A stretch of 64,000 bases of DNA from Chitinophagaceae bacterium (lineage in GTDB: Bacteria > Bacteroidota > Bacteroidia > Chitinophagales > Chitinophagaceae): NCBI GenBank assembly GCA_016720585.1, contig JADKKH010000004.1, positions 1 through 64,000 on the forward strand. The letters are read 5' to 3'. This document shows positions 15,731 through 22,634 of this stretch, piece by piece. Every line of letters begins with the position of its first letter. Positions within the stretch are counted from its first letter, which is position 1. The notes under the pieces are model-generated. The model had not been told where the DNA came from. It worked only from the letters and a program-made list of their open reading frames with translations, and made no database searches. The translations under genes and the position numbers were made by a program.

Positions 15731-17106
15731 ACGGTTTCAGATTCAAATAAAACTAATTTGGAGGGAAACCGGGCAGCGTATCCAAGCACAAGGTTCCGGA
15801 TAAAACTATTCTCTTTATATACAGTGAGATAGTCTTTGATCATTCCCGGATCTGTTAGTGAGGCATCGGCAGGAAGATATCCCATTCCATAAAAACTTCC
15901 TTCCCATACCAATATGCAGGACCTGTCATCACTATTTATTCCCTTATCAATAATGGCAAAAGAGGGTTTTTTACGAAGTGAGATACCGGCTTTTCTTACC
16001 CTTTCATTGTAGACCTCGGGGGGCTCCATTTTTTCGCAGGCACCGCTGCAATAACCTTCCAGCAGGCCTTCACATTTGCCGGGGTCTTTTTGCATAAAGC
16101 AAAGTTTGGGGCAAAGCCCGAATTCTTTAATCAGTTTCCGGATAATGGCATGCCCATCCACGATATAATGAAAAGTATGTAAGGGGGTCAGCCGCTTCCT
16201 GTTTTTATCAATAGCCAGGCGCTGGTACCCGTTCTGATCTTCATAAACAAAAAGGCCATAGATATCCTCCCATCTTTTTTGTGATGAATTATAGATGGGC
16301 CACATTTTTTTTATTTCGGTTGATTCAAGAATGCAGGCCATCAGTTCCGTACCGCATGACTGGAAACTGATAGCATGAATATGCTGCATAAAGTTTTGTT
16401 TCTGCCGGCTGGCCGAGTTATTACTGAAATGACTGTTGACCCGGTAACGGATATTATTGGCTTTGCCTACATAAACCACTTTCCCTTTTTCGTTATGAAA
16501 ATAATAAACACCTGCTGTGTAGGGCAACTGGTTAAAATGCTCTTTGGGCACATGGGGCGGCAAAATGGATTCTTTTGAATTCCGCTGCAGGCTTTTGGGT
16601 ATGTGCTGCTCCGTATCATGCTGTAACAGCAGCTGAAATATTTTTACGGTGGCGGCTGTATCGCCACCTGCCCGGTGACGGTCATGAATAGTTATACCAA
16701 GGGATTCACACAATTTTCCCAGGCTGTACGAAGGGAATCCCGGGAAAATTTTCCGGCTCAGTCTGACCGTACAAAGTTTTTTACTGTCCAGGTCAAATCC
16801 GGCTCCCTGCAAATGACTTTTTACAAAAGAGTAATCAAAATTTACATTGTGCGCAATGAAAATTTTATCCTGCAGGATATGGAAGATCTTTTCAGCCACT
16901 TCTTCAAAGGCCGGGGCATGGGCGACCATTTTATCTGTAATGCCCGTCATGGCCGTAATAAAATGGGGGATCGGCTGACCGGGATTGATCAGGGTTTCAA
17001 ATTTCTCAGTTATTTTTTCACCATCAAATACATGAATGGAAATTTCGGTGATGCCATTGGCTGCGGCATAGGACCCGGTTGTTTCTATATCAACGATGGC
17101 ATACAT
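15715..17106 (-). CDS. DnaQ-like exonuclease fused to a UvrC-like GIY-YIG nuclease
   Basis: A 463-aa two-nuclease fusion. The N-terminal DEDDh 3'-5' exonuclease (about 1-165) keeps D6 and E8 in 'IVDIETTG', D91 in 'AHNVNFDYSF', H144 and D149. A GIY-YIG domain (about 195-275) has 'TAGVYYFHNEKGKVVYVGK', arginines after it and a likely catalytic E261 in 'LESTEIKKMWPIYN'. It is followed by cysteines at 332, 336, 345, 353 and 357, spaced like the Fe-S cysteines of UvrC. The UvrBC and helix-hairpin-helix parts of true UvrC are absent. Such DnaQ-UvrC hybrids are known in several phyla and are often annotated as Pol III epsilon. A repair role is inferred. Confidence 0.9.
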   Translation of the reverse strand: MYAIVDIETTGSYAAANGITEISIHVFDGEKITEKFETLINPGQPIPHFITAMTGITDKMVAHAPAFEEVAEKIFHILQDKIFIAHNVNFDYSFVKSHLQGAGFDLDSKKLCTVRLSRKIFPGFPSYSLGKLCESLGITIHDRHRAGGDTAATVKIFQLLLQHDTEQHIPKSLQRNSKESILPPHVPKEHFNQLPYTAGVYYFHNEKGKVVYVGKANNIRYRVNSHFSNNSASRQKQNFMQHIHAISFQSCGTELMACILESTEIKKMWPIYNSSQKRWEDIYGLFVYEDQNGYQRLAIDKNRKRLTPLHTFHYIVDGHAIIRKLIKEFGLCPKLCFMQKDPGKCEGLLEGYCSGACEKMEPPEVYNERVRKAGISLRKKPSFAIIDKGINSDDRSCILVWEGSFYGMGYLPADASLTDPGMIKDYLTVYKENSFIRNLVLGYAARFPSKLVLFESETVQTGF

Positions 17107-17139
17107 TTCTTAAAAGCAGGACACCAAATTTCGGATTAT

Positions 17140-17589
17140 TTATTTAAAAAGCCTTGCATCAAATTGAAAAGGGGAAGCTTTAATGACCTTTACTTTTTTG
17201 AAATCAGGATGAGAAGGATTTAATAAGATGTTGTATTCTTCAGGGATAATTACAGAGGGTACTTTCAGCAGAAGTGACTTTTTGCTTTTCAGGAACTCAT
17301 TACCGATAAACCGGGAATAGTCAATATCTTTTTGCCAGTTTTGTTTTAATGATTTGTGAGTCAATGACGGGGCGGGTATATCAGGTATTTCGATCCGCAT
17401 GAGTATATTCACACGGATTTCTTCATAGGCAGAATGATAAACCAGTAATTCAAGCAGCGATAGGGAAATAGTGCAACTTGTGTATACTACAGGAAGCCCC
17501 GGGCTGTTCCAGCGGCCACCCAGTTTTTTTGCACCTGCACCGGAAATATCGTTGCTGTAAATTTGATTGGCAAAACGATAAAGTGTCAT
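17140..17589 (-). CDS. RES-domain toxin
   Basis: A 149-aa RES protein, the toxin of the RES-Xre toxin-antitoxin family. Characterised members degrade NAD+. The conserved elements are visible: 'LYRFANQIYS' near the start, 'GAKKLGGRWNSPGLPVVYTS' (R-W-N and the Y-T-S strand) and the glutamate in 'SLSLLELLVY'. The ATG overlaps the antitoxin stop as ATGA, indicating translational coupling. The length is that of a complete toxin, with no visible lesion. It reads toward the nuclease gene and appears to have no promoter of its own. Confidence 0.92.
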   Translation of the reverse strand: MTLYRFANQIYSNDISGAGAKKLGGRWNSPGLPVVYTSCTISLSLLELLVYHSAYEEIRVNILMRIEIPDIPAPSLTHKSLKQNWQKDIDYSRFIGNEFLKSKKSLLLKVPSVIIPEEYNILLNPSHPDFKKVKVIKASPFQFDARLFK

Positions 17590-18032
17590 ATAATAATCCC
17601 ATGTTGCAGCCTTTTCATGGCATCAATATGTTCTTGTATGCCTTTACTGCTTTCTAAGTTTGAAAAATGAAGCACTATGCCCAGCATCGGCTTATCTCTT
17701 TTTAGCCAGCGGTAAAAAGCTTCAGGGCTGGTAAAGGTTTCCAAACCTGTTTCTATCATCTCCTGCATCTGAAGGATACGTTCTACATAAATACCTTCAA
17801 AATTTTTATTGTCTTTGGCATAGCGTTGTAATGTTTTTTCTGAAAGGTGTAAAATCGCTGCCCATTCTTTTTGAGTAAAGGCCACTTGCCGGGCAATTTT
17901 TTCAAATTTCCGGTAGGGATAATCAAGAACCACCGGGAGTATCTTTATGGAGCGATAAACCGGCATGGGTTCATTTAATGAAGGTTGTTCTTTTTTCGAG
18001 TGGTATTTTAAAGGGGTGGCTTTCTTTTTCAT
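17586..18032 (-). CDS. Xre/MbcA/ParS-type antitoxin
   Basis: A 148-aa partner of the RES toxin. The N-terminal half has an Xre-like helix-turn-helix ('FTQKEWAAILHLSEKTLQRY'). The C-terminal half has the DUF2384/MbcA-ParS toxin-binding domain ('TFTSPEAFYRWLKRDKPML'), and the very end 'MKRLQHGIII' is where these antitoxins block the toxin active site. It comes first in the operon, as usual for this family. Direct repeats just upstream (18040-18069) are the likely operator for autorepression. Confidence 0.92.
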   Translation of the reverse strand: MKKKATPLKYHSKKEQPSLNEPMPVYRSIKILPVVLDYPYRKFEKIARQVAFTQKEWAAILHLSEKTLQRYAKDNKNFEGIYVERILQMQEMIETGLETFTSPEAFYRWLKRDKPMLGIVLHFSNLESSKGIQEHIDAMKRLQHGIII

Positions 18033-18039
18033 TTGCGGT

Positions 18040-18069
18040 CATTTGTCTTGCTAATATACGACATTTGTC
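18040..18069. promoter_or_regulatory. Candidate operator of the RES-Xre operon
   Basis: The octamer catttgtc occurs at 18040-18047 and again at 18062-18069, 22 bp apart, about two helical turns, so on one DNA face. A partial third copy, catttgcg, begins at 18030. It sits immediately upstream of the antitoxin start, the usual place for autoregulation. The assignment is inference. Confidence 0.55.
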
Positions 18070-18146
18070 CGTTCCAAAAAGTATTTATTTTTTCTTTTAT
18101 TGAAAGTATTGTAAATCAACAGACTGTCTATAATTTCGGTGATCGT

Positions 18147-19124
18147 ATGAGGGATGAAAAATGCACCATGTTCCACAACCGGCTGACGAAAGTTTTCCGG
18201 CATCTCAGCAGGCAGGCAAAACGGCTGGAGGTAAGTTGTTACCGGGTGTACGATCATGACCTGCCCGAGTTTCCTTTCTGTATTGAATTCTACGGGGATA
18301 AATTGTATGTGGCGGAATACAAACGGTATCATAGTATGTCGGAAGAAGAACATGATGACTGGATGGAACAGAGCCTGGCGGTTATGACCGAAGTGCTTCA
18401 GGTAGAAAAGGGAAACATTTTTCTGAAACTGCGCCAGAGAAAACCCGGAAGACTGGGACAATACCAGAAATATGATGAAGCGCCGAATGATCCGATTGCA
18501 AACGGTTTTGTAGTAGAAGAGAATGGATTGAAATTTATCGTTAACCTGAATGATTATCTGGACACCGGTTTATTCCTGGATCACCGTATTACCCGGCGAA
18601 TGATACGGGAGCAAAGTGCCGGGAAGAAAGTATTGAACTTATTTGCTTATACCGGTTCTTTTTCGGTTTATGCGGCGGCGGGTGGAGCCAAACAAATAAT
18701 TACGGTGGATCTTTCGAAAACATACCTGCAATGGGCAGAACGAAATTTTCTGCTTAATGGATTCAGCCTTGCCAGCACCTCTTCAGGCGATGGGGGCTCT
18801 TTTGTTCAGGCAGATGTGTTACAATACCTGAAAACCATCCCGGCCGGTTATTTTGATTTAATAATCATGGATCCGCCCACCTTCAGTAACAGTAAACGGA
18901 TGGATGATTTTCTCGACATCCAACGGGATCATGCCCGGTTGATTAATGATTGTTTGACGGCACTTGCGCCAGGCGGTAAATTGTATTTCAGTACTAATTT
19001 TCAAAAATTCATTTTAGAAAAAGAAAAAATTGTTGCTGCTGACATACAGGATATAACCCGTGTAACTACGCCATTTGATTTTGAAGGAAAGCTTCACAGA
19101 CAATGCTATGTGTTGACAAAATAA
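18147..19124 (+). CDS. RlmK-like 23S rRNA methyltransferase (SAM-dependent)
   Basis: About 325 aa, corresponding to the C-terminal (RlmK) half of E. coli RlmL, which makes m7G in 23S rRNA. The N-terminal THUMP/RlmL half is absent. An RNA-binding PUA-like/EEHEE part ('FHNRLTKVFRHLSRQAKR', 'CYRVYDHDLPEFPFCIEFY') leads into a Rossmann methyltransferase. That domain has the SAM motif 'VLNLFAYTGSFSVYAAAGG', the acidic 'VDLSKTYLQWAERN' and the catalytic 'IIMDPPTFSNS'. An upstream TTG in frame (18033) would run through the toxin-antitoxin operator, so I chose the ATG at 18147; ATG 18168 is equally possible. Confidence 0.85.
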   Translation: MRDEKCTMFHNRLTKVFRHLSRQAKRLEVSCYRVYDHDLPEFPFCIEFYGDKLYVAEYKRYHSMSEEEHDDWMEQSLAVMTEVLQVEKGNIFLKLRQRKPGRLGQYQKYDEAPNDPIANGFVVEENGLKFIVNLNDYLDTGLFLDHRITRRMIREQSAGKKVLNLFAYTGSFSVYAAAGGAKQIITVDLSKTYLQWAERNFLLNGFSLASTSSGDGGSFVQADVLQYLKTIPAGYFDLIIMDPPTFSNSKRMDDFLDIQRDHARLINDCLTALAPGGKLYFSTNFQKFILEKEKIVAADIQDITRVTTPFDFEGKLHRQCYVLTK

Positions 19125-19155
19125 AAACCGGTTACCTTTTAAAAGTAACCGGTTT
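19125..19155. terminator. Bidirectional terminator between the methyltransferase gene and mdh
   Basis: The perfect 11-bp arms aaaccggttac (19125-19135) and gtaaccggttt (19145-19155) enclose a T/A-rich loop, with A and T runs outside. It lies between convergent genes and begins at the methyltransferase stop codon. Confidence 0.85.
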
Positions 19156-19174
19156 AATATTCGCATCAACTAAT

Positions 19175-20104
19175 TTACAAAGTCTTCAGCACATCATTCA
19201 TACTTCTAACGGCATCCGCACTTTTGGAAAAGGCAGCCAGTTCTGTTTCATTAAGTTTGAAGTCAAGAATTTTTTCCCAGCCATTCTTTCCAATAATGAC
19301 CGGAACCCCCAGGCAAATATCTTTTTGACCATACTCACCGTCCAACGCAACACAGCATGTAAACAATTTCTTTTCATCTCTGACAATGGCTTCTACTAAT
19401 GCAGCTCCGGCAGCACCGGGGGCATACCAGGCGGAAGTTCCAATTAGTGAAGTAAGTGTAGCACCCCCGACCATAGTGTCTTTAACGATCTTTTCCTGTT
19501 GTGCTGCATCAAGGAAGTTACTTACAGGAGCACTGTTCCAGGTGGCCAAACGTATCAGTGGGATCATCGTGGTGTCCCCATGTCCCCCTACAACTACTGC
19601 ATTCAGATCGGCCGGGCTGCAACCCAGGTGCTGGCTCAATTGGAATTTAAAACGACTGCTGTCCAATGTGCCCCCCATGCCAATTATTTTATTCTTTGCC
19701 AGGCCGGTAGATTGCAGGGCCAGGTACGTCATAGTGTCCATAGGATTGCTGATCACTATGATGATAGCGTTGGGAGAATGTTTCAGGATATTCTCTGCCA
19801 CCGTTTTTACAATACCTGCATTGGTACCGATCAGTTCTTCCCGGGTCATTCCGGGTTTGCGGGGAATACCGGATGTAATAACCACAACATCACTGCTGGC
19901 GGTTTTAGAGTAGTCATTAGTACTGCCTGTAATTTTTGTATCAAAACCCAGAAGGGTAGCAGTTTGCATCATATCCTGCGCTTTACCTTCAGCAAGACCT
20001 TCTTTGATGTCGAGTAAAACCAGCTCGGTGGCCAGTTCTTTCCGGGCAATATTATCAGCACAGGTAGCACCAACTGCACCGGCGCCTACAACAGTTACTT
20101 TCAT
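19175..20104 (-). CDS. mdh: Malate dehydrogenase
   Basis: Mdh oxidises malate to oxaloacetate with NAD+ in the TCA cycle. The 309-aa form starts at 'MKVTVVGAGAVGATCADNIA', whose glycine-rich loop must be N-terminal; an upstream in-frame ATG would add 14 implausible residues. The catalytic pair is visible: the aspartate region after 'ISNPMDTMTYLALQSTGL' and the histidine in 'VVGGHGDTTMIP'. Substrate arginines sit in 'GIPRKPGMTREELI', the R-x4-R pattern typical of malate rather than lactate. This is the LDH-like tetrameric MDH group. A TACCTTTG box lies 40 bp upstream. Confidence 0.95.
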   Translation of the reverse strand: MKVTVVGAGAVGATCADNIARKELATELVLLDIKEGLAEGKAQDMMQTATLLGFDTKITGSTNDYSKTASSDVVVITSGIPRKPGMTREELIGTNAGIVKTVAENILKHSPNAIIIVISNPMDTMTYLALQSTGLAKNKIIGMGGTLDSSRFKFQLSQHLGCSPADLNAVVVGGHGDTTMIPLIRLATWNSAPVSNFLDAAQQEKIVKDTMVGGATLTSLIGTSAWYAPGAAGAALVEAIVRDEKKLFTCCVALDGEYGQKDICLGVPVIIGKNGWEKILDFKLNETELAAFSKSADAVRSMNDVLKTL

Positions 20105-20143
20105 GATAAAATAGTTTATAAAATGAGGAAAATATTTTCGCCG

Positions 20144-20151
20144 CAAAGGTA
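20144..20151 (-). promoter_or_regulatory. -7 box for mdh
   Basis: TACCTTTG on the minus strand matches TAnnTTTG exactly, 40 bp before the mdh start. No TTTG is found at the proper -33 distance, so the site is only a candidate. Confidence 0.45.
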
Positions 20152-20188
20152 CAGGAAAGACGCTTTGTGTGAGAATGAAAACAGGAGC

Positions 20189-20689
20189 TTATTTGTCAAA
20201 TTTAGCCAGTATTTTTTTTACAGGCAGTGAGCCTTCAAAAACTTCTATCAATTCCTTTTTCTTGTCATAAAAAGCAAGAAAGGGAAGACTATTGATCATA
20301 AAATAGGTAGGAAGAAAAAAATTCGGGTCCTGGGCAACTACGATATTTTCAAATTGAGCCAGCTGGTACTTTTCCCGGAAGGTCATCATGGAATCAAACA
20401 ACATAGAAGTGGACATAATGATCTGTATATCCTTGAATTTATCTATATTTTTTAAGAGGTCCTCCGTTGCCTGCCGGCAATGTTCACATTGCGGGTTAAA
20501 GAGCATCAGCATCACTGGCGATTTCTTTTGAAGGTCATTTTTGGTAAAATAAGTGCTGCTATCAGGGAGCAAGAGTTTTACCGGAGGAAAGGATGTAAAT
20601 TTTTTGTAGGGTGGTTGATTTGAATCAGTCTGGGAGTAGCCCGTATGTATGACCAGGAATGAACAGAAGAGGAACAGGATTTTTTTCAT
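20189..20689 (-). CDS. Exported thioredoxin-like (redoxin) protein
   Basis: A 166-aa protein with a signal peptide ending near 'VIHTGYSQ' (residue 20). A thioredoxin fold has the redox motif C-E-H-C in 'MLMLFNPQCEHCRQATEDLL', and the cis-proline region is 'FMINSLPFLAFYDKKKE'. It belongs to the AhpC-TSA/TlpA-like group of periplasmic thiol proteins. The partner is unknown. It lies 84 bp upstream of mdh on the same strand. Confidence 0.85.
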   Translation of the reverse strand: MKKILFLFCSFLVIHTGYSQTDSNQPPYKKFTSFPPVKLLLPDSSTYFTKNDLQKKSPVMLMLFNPQCEHCRQATEDLLKNIDKFKDIQIIMSTSMLFDSMMTFREKYQLAQFENIVVAQDPNFFLPTYFMINSLPFLAFYDKKKELIEVFEGSLPVKKILAKFDK

Positions 20690-20787
20690 GACATCAAAGG
20701 AACGGCAATATTTTTAATTTTCTGTTTTAAGGGTCATTTGGTCGATTAAGCTTACTTTTTTCACTTTTAAATCAGGTTCTTTTTCCC

Positions 20788-20818
20788 TTTGCCGGCAGCC
20801 CTTCGGGCCTTATCTTTG
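20788..20818 (+). promoter_or_regulatory. Consensus promoter of efp
   Basis: TTTG (20788-20791), then exactly 19 bp, then TATCTTTG (20811-20818), is a full match to the Bacteroidota consensus. It gives a 5' leader of roughly 40 nt before the efp ATG. Confidence 0.8.
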
Positions 20819-20865
20819 CCGCCCCAATATAACAATGGGATTTATCAATATTAATTTTTCTTTTT

Positions 20866-21432
20866 ATGGCAAATACATCAGACATCAGCCGGGGTATGAT
20901 ACTCAATCTTGAGGGCAGTCTTTATAATGTGATCGAATTTGGTGAAAACAAAACAGCCCGGGCTGCAGCCAAAGTTTGGGCAAAGCTGAAAGGGGTTGAC
21001 AATAATCGTTCAATTGAAAAAACATGGAATTCCGGCGATACCATATTCCCTGTGCGGGTGGAAAGACGTTACTACCAGTTCCTGTATAAAGATGATACCG
21101 GCTACAATTTTATGGATAATGAGACTTTTGAGCAGATAGCCCTGCAGGAAACAACCATTGACGCGCCTCAATACCTGAAAGAAGGGCAGGAGGTTGGGAT
21201 ATTAATCAATACCGATAATGACCAGGTATTGGGAGCGGAATTACCGGATAAAATTGTATTGCAAGTTACTTATACCGAACCTGGACTAAGAGGAGATACT
21301 GCAACAAGAACTTTAAAACAAGCAACGCTGGAAACCGGTGCTACACTGGGTGTCCCTTTATTTGTAAATGAAGGTGAACTTATTCGTGTCAATACCAAGA
21401 CCGGGGAATATGTAGAGCGGGTAAAAAGCTAG
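20866..21432 (+). CDS. efp: Elongation factor P with an atypical tip loop
   Basis: EF-P relieves ribosome stalling at polyproline. The 188 aa cover the KOW-like N domain and two OB folds: 'YKDDTGYNFMDNETFEQIAL' in the second and 'TEPGLRGDTATRTLKQATLE' plus the ending 'TKTGEYVERVKS' in the third. The loop that normally reads KPGKG reads KTARA here. A gap-free hand alignment puts Arg32 where E. coli has the modified Lys34. No EpmA/EarP gene is visible nearby. It has its own promoter and terminator, so it is monocistronic. Confidence 0.95.
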   Translation: MANTSDISRGMILNLEGSLYNVIEFGENKTARAAAKVWAKLKGVDNNRSIEKTWNSGDTIFPVRVERRYYQFLYKDDTGYNFMDNETFEQIALQETTIDAPQYLKEGQEVGILINTDNDQVLGAELPDKIVLQVTYTEPGLRGDTATRTLKQATLETGATLGVPLFVNEGELIRVNTKTGEYVERVKS

Positions 21433-21447
21433 ATCAATTTTTATGTA

Positions 21448-21483
21448 AAAATGGCCTGAAATCACCCGGTTTCAGGCCATTTT
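21448..21483 (+). terminator. Rho-independent terminator of efp
   Basis: Perfect 14-bp arms (21448-21461 with 21470-21483), aaaatggcctgaaa and its complement, enclose an 8-nt loop. It is 16 bp downstream of the efp stop codon. Confidence 0.9.
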
Positions 21484-21621
21484 AGCCTCATTTAGCCTCA
21501 TTTTTGCCCAAAATCAGCAAAAAATCATACAATTTCTCCTCCTGATTTCATTATCTTAGCCCTCCTTACCGAAAGGTAGGCCAGCTTTCTAAAACCAAAA
21601 CTGTCTATTAAATTGAAAAAC

Positions 21622-22116
21622 ATGGACTTTAAACAAATTCAGGAGTTGATCAAGATGATCAACAAATCGAATATCGGAGAAGTAACCGTAGAACAGAAGG
21701 ATTTCAAGGTTACCATCAAACAAAAAGAGGAGCACATTACGCAAATGGTAACAGCAGCTCCTGTACAACATACCGGGGGGTATGCCGCCGCCCCGCCACC
21801 CGTTTCCCAAAGCTCCCATGCAGCAAATTCGGCTCCCGCTGAAAAAGCAAAAGAAGCCGCGGCACCAGCAGCCAACACCATAACAATTAAAAGCCCGATG
21901 ATCGGGACTTTCTACCGAAAATCATCACCGGATAAACCCAACCTCATCGATGTAGGAAGTGAGGTTACTCCCGGAAAAGTGGTCTGCATCATTGAAGCCA
22001 TGAAACTATTTAATGAAATTGAAAGCGAAGTAAAAGGACGGATCGTAAAAGTGCTGGTGGAAGATGCATCACCTGTGGAGTATGATCAGCCTTTGTTTTT
22101 AGTGGAACCTGCATAA
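21622..22116 (+). CDS. accB: Biotin carboxyl carrier protein of acetyl-CoA carboxylase
   Basis: BCCP carries CO2 on biotin between AccC and the AccAD transferase. From the ATG at 21622 it is 164 aa. The N-terminal helix 'MDFKQIQELIKMINKSNI' is the usual BCCP opening. An Ala/Pro-rich flexible linker spans about 45-85. The C-terminal biotinyl domain (about 88-164) has the thumb region and 'IIEAMKLFNEIESE', with biotinyl lysine K128. accC normally follows directly, but here a small four-helix-bundle gene and two repeat arrays intervene. An in-frame TTG 9 bp upstream is a less likely start. Confidence 0.97.
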   Translation: MDFKQIQELIKMINKSNIGEVTVEQKDFKVTIKQKEEHITQMVTAAPVQHTGGYAAAPPPVSQSSHAANSAPAEKAKEAAAPAANTITIKSPMIGTFYRKSSPDKPNLIDVGSEVTPGKVVCIIEAMKLFNEIESEVKGRIVKVLVEDASPVEYDQPLFLVEPA

Positions 22117-22121
22117 CAATT

Positions 22122-22153
22122 TTGCTAATTAGCTAATGTGCTGATTTGCTAAT
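22122..22153. repeat. Left octamer array flanking the four-helix-bundle gene
   Basis: Four in-phase octamers of pattern NNGCTRAT (ttgctaat, tagctaat, gtgctgat, ttgctaat) begin 6 bp after the accB stop. Positions 22128-22153 match the inverse complement of 22594-22619 with one mismatch in 26 bases, so the inserted gene lies between inverted repeats. Confidence 0.85.
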
Positions 22154-22178
22154 TGTATTATCCAAAACTTATTCCAGT

Positions 22179-22541
22179 ATGCAAAAGGAAATGATTGAGA
22201 AAAATGCAATTCTGAAATTGACATTTGATTTTTCATTGATGATTATTGAATACTGTGAAAAATTAGATGAAAAGAAAAAGTATGTTATAAGTAAACAACT
22301 TTTACGTTCCGGAACCTCTATCGGCGCCAACTCATTTGAAGCACAGAATGGAGAAAGTAAAGCGGATTTTATTCATAAAATGAAGATCGCGGCTAAGGAG
22401 GCAGATGAAACCCAGTATTGGCTAATGCTTTGTGATTATGCAAAAGAATATCCTGATTGCAAGCCAATGCTTCAAAAGCTGGAAGAGGTTGCGAAAGTTC
22501 TGAATAAAATTTTGTCATCAGCCAAAAGAAAAACCCATTAA
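22179..22541 (+). CDS. Four-helix-bundle protein, S23/IVP and Avd-like
   Basis: A 120-aa all-helical protein of the family first found in intervening sequences of 23S rRNA. The family is related to Avd, the accessory protein of diversity-generating retroelements. The family signature 'LRSGTSIGANSFEAQNGES' is clear, followed by 'FIHKMKIAAKEADETQYWL'. The ATG at 22179 gives the normal start 'MQKEMIEKNAIL'; an upstream extension reads through the repeat region. It sits between accB and accC, not in an rRNA gene, and inverted octamer arrays flank it. No reverse transcriptase or variable-region target is in the window. Members bind nucleic acid; the role here is unknown. Confidence 0.88.
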   Translation: MQKEMIEKNAILKLTFDFSLMIIEYCEKLDEKKKYVISKQLLRSGTSIGANSFEAQNGESKADFIHKMKIAAKEADETQYWLMLCDYAKEYPDCKPMLQKLEEVAKVLNKILSSAKRKTH

Positions 22542-22571
22542 GCTTCATACTTAGCTTTTTCATTTTTTGAC

Positions 22572-22625
22572 CTGCTGATGTGCTTGTTTTTTCATTAGCA
22601 AATCAGCACATCAGCTAATTATCAC
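22572..22625. repeat. Right octamer arrays, both orientations
   Basis: Two forward units (ctgctgat, gtgcttgt; 22572-22587) are followed by units of the complementary pattern ATYAGCNN at 22594-22601, 22602-22609 and 22610-22617, with a decayed one to 22625. gctgatgtgct (22574-22584) and agcacatcagc (22605-22615) can also form a local hairpin. The array ends 10 bp before accC. Confidence 0.8.
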
Positions 22626-22634
22626 ATTAATTCT

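Noticed and set aside
15715..17106. True UvrC excinuclease
   Set aside because: It has an N-terminal DnaQ domain and lacks the UvrB-binding region and the C-terminal endonuclease/HhH part.
18033..18146. TTG-started extension of the RlmK-like methyltransferase
   Set aside because: It would cover the toxin-antitoxin operator and adds residues with no counterpart in the family.
22122..22625. Insertion sequence
   Set aside because: Inverted repeats are present but no transposase is encoded, and no target duplication could be identified.
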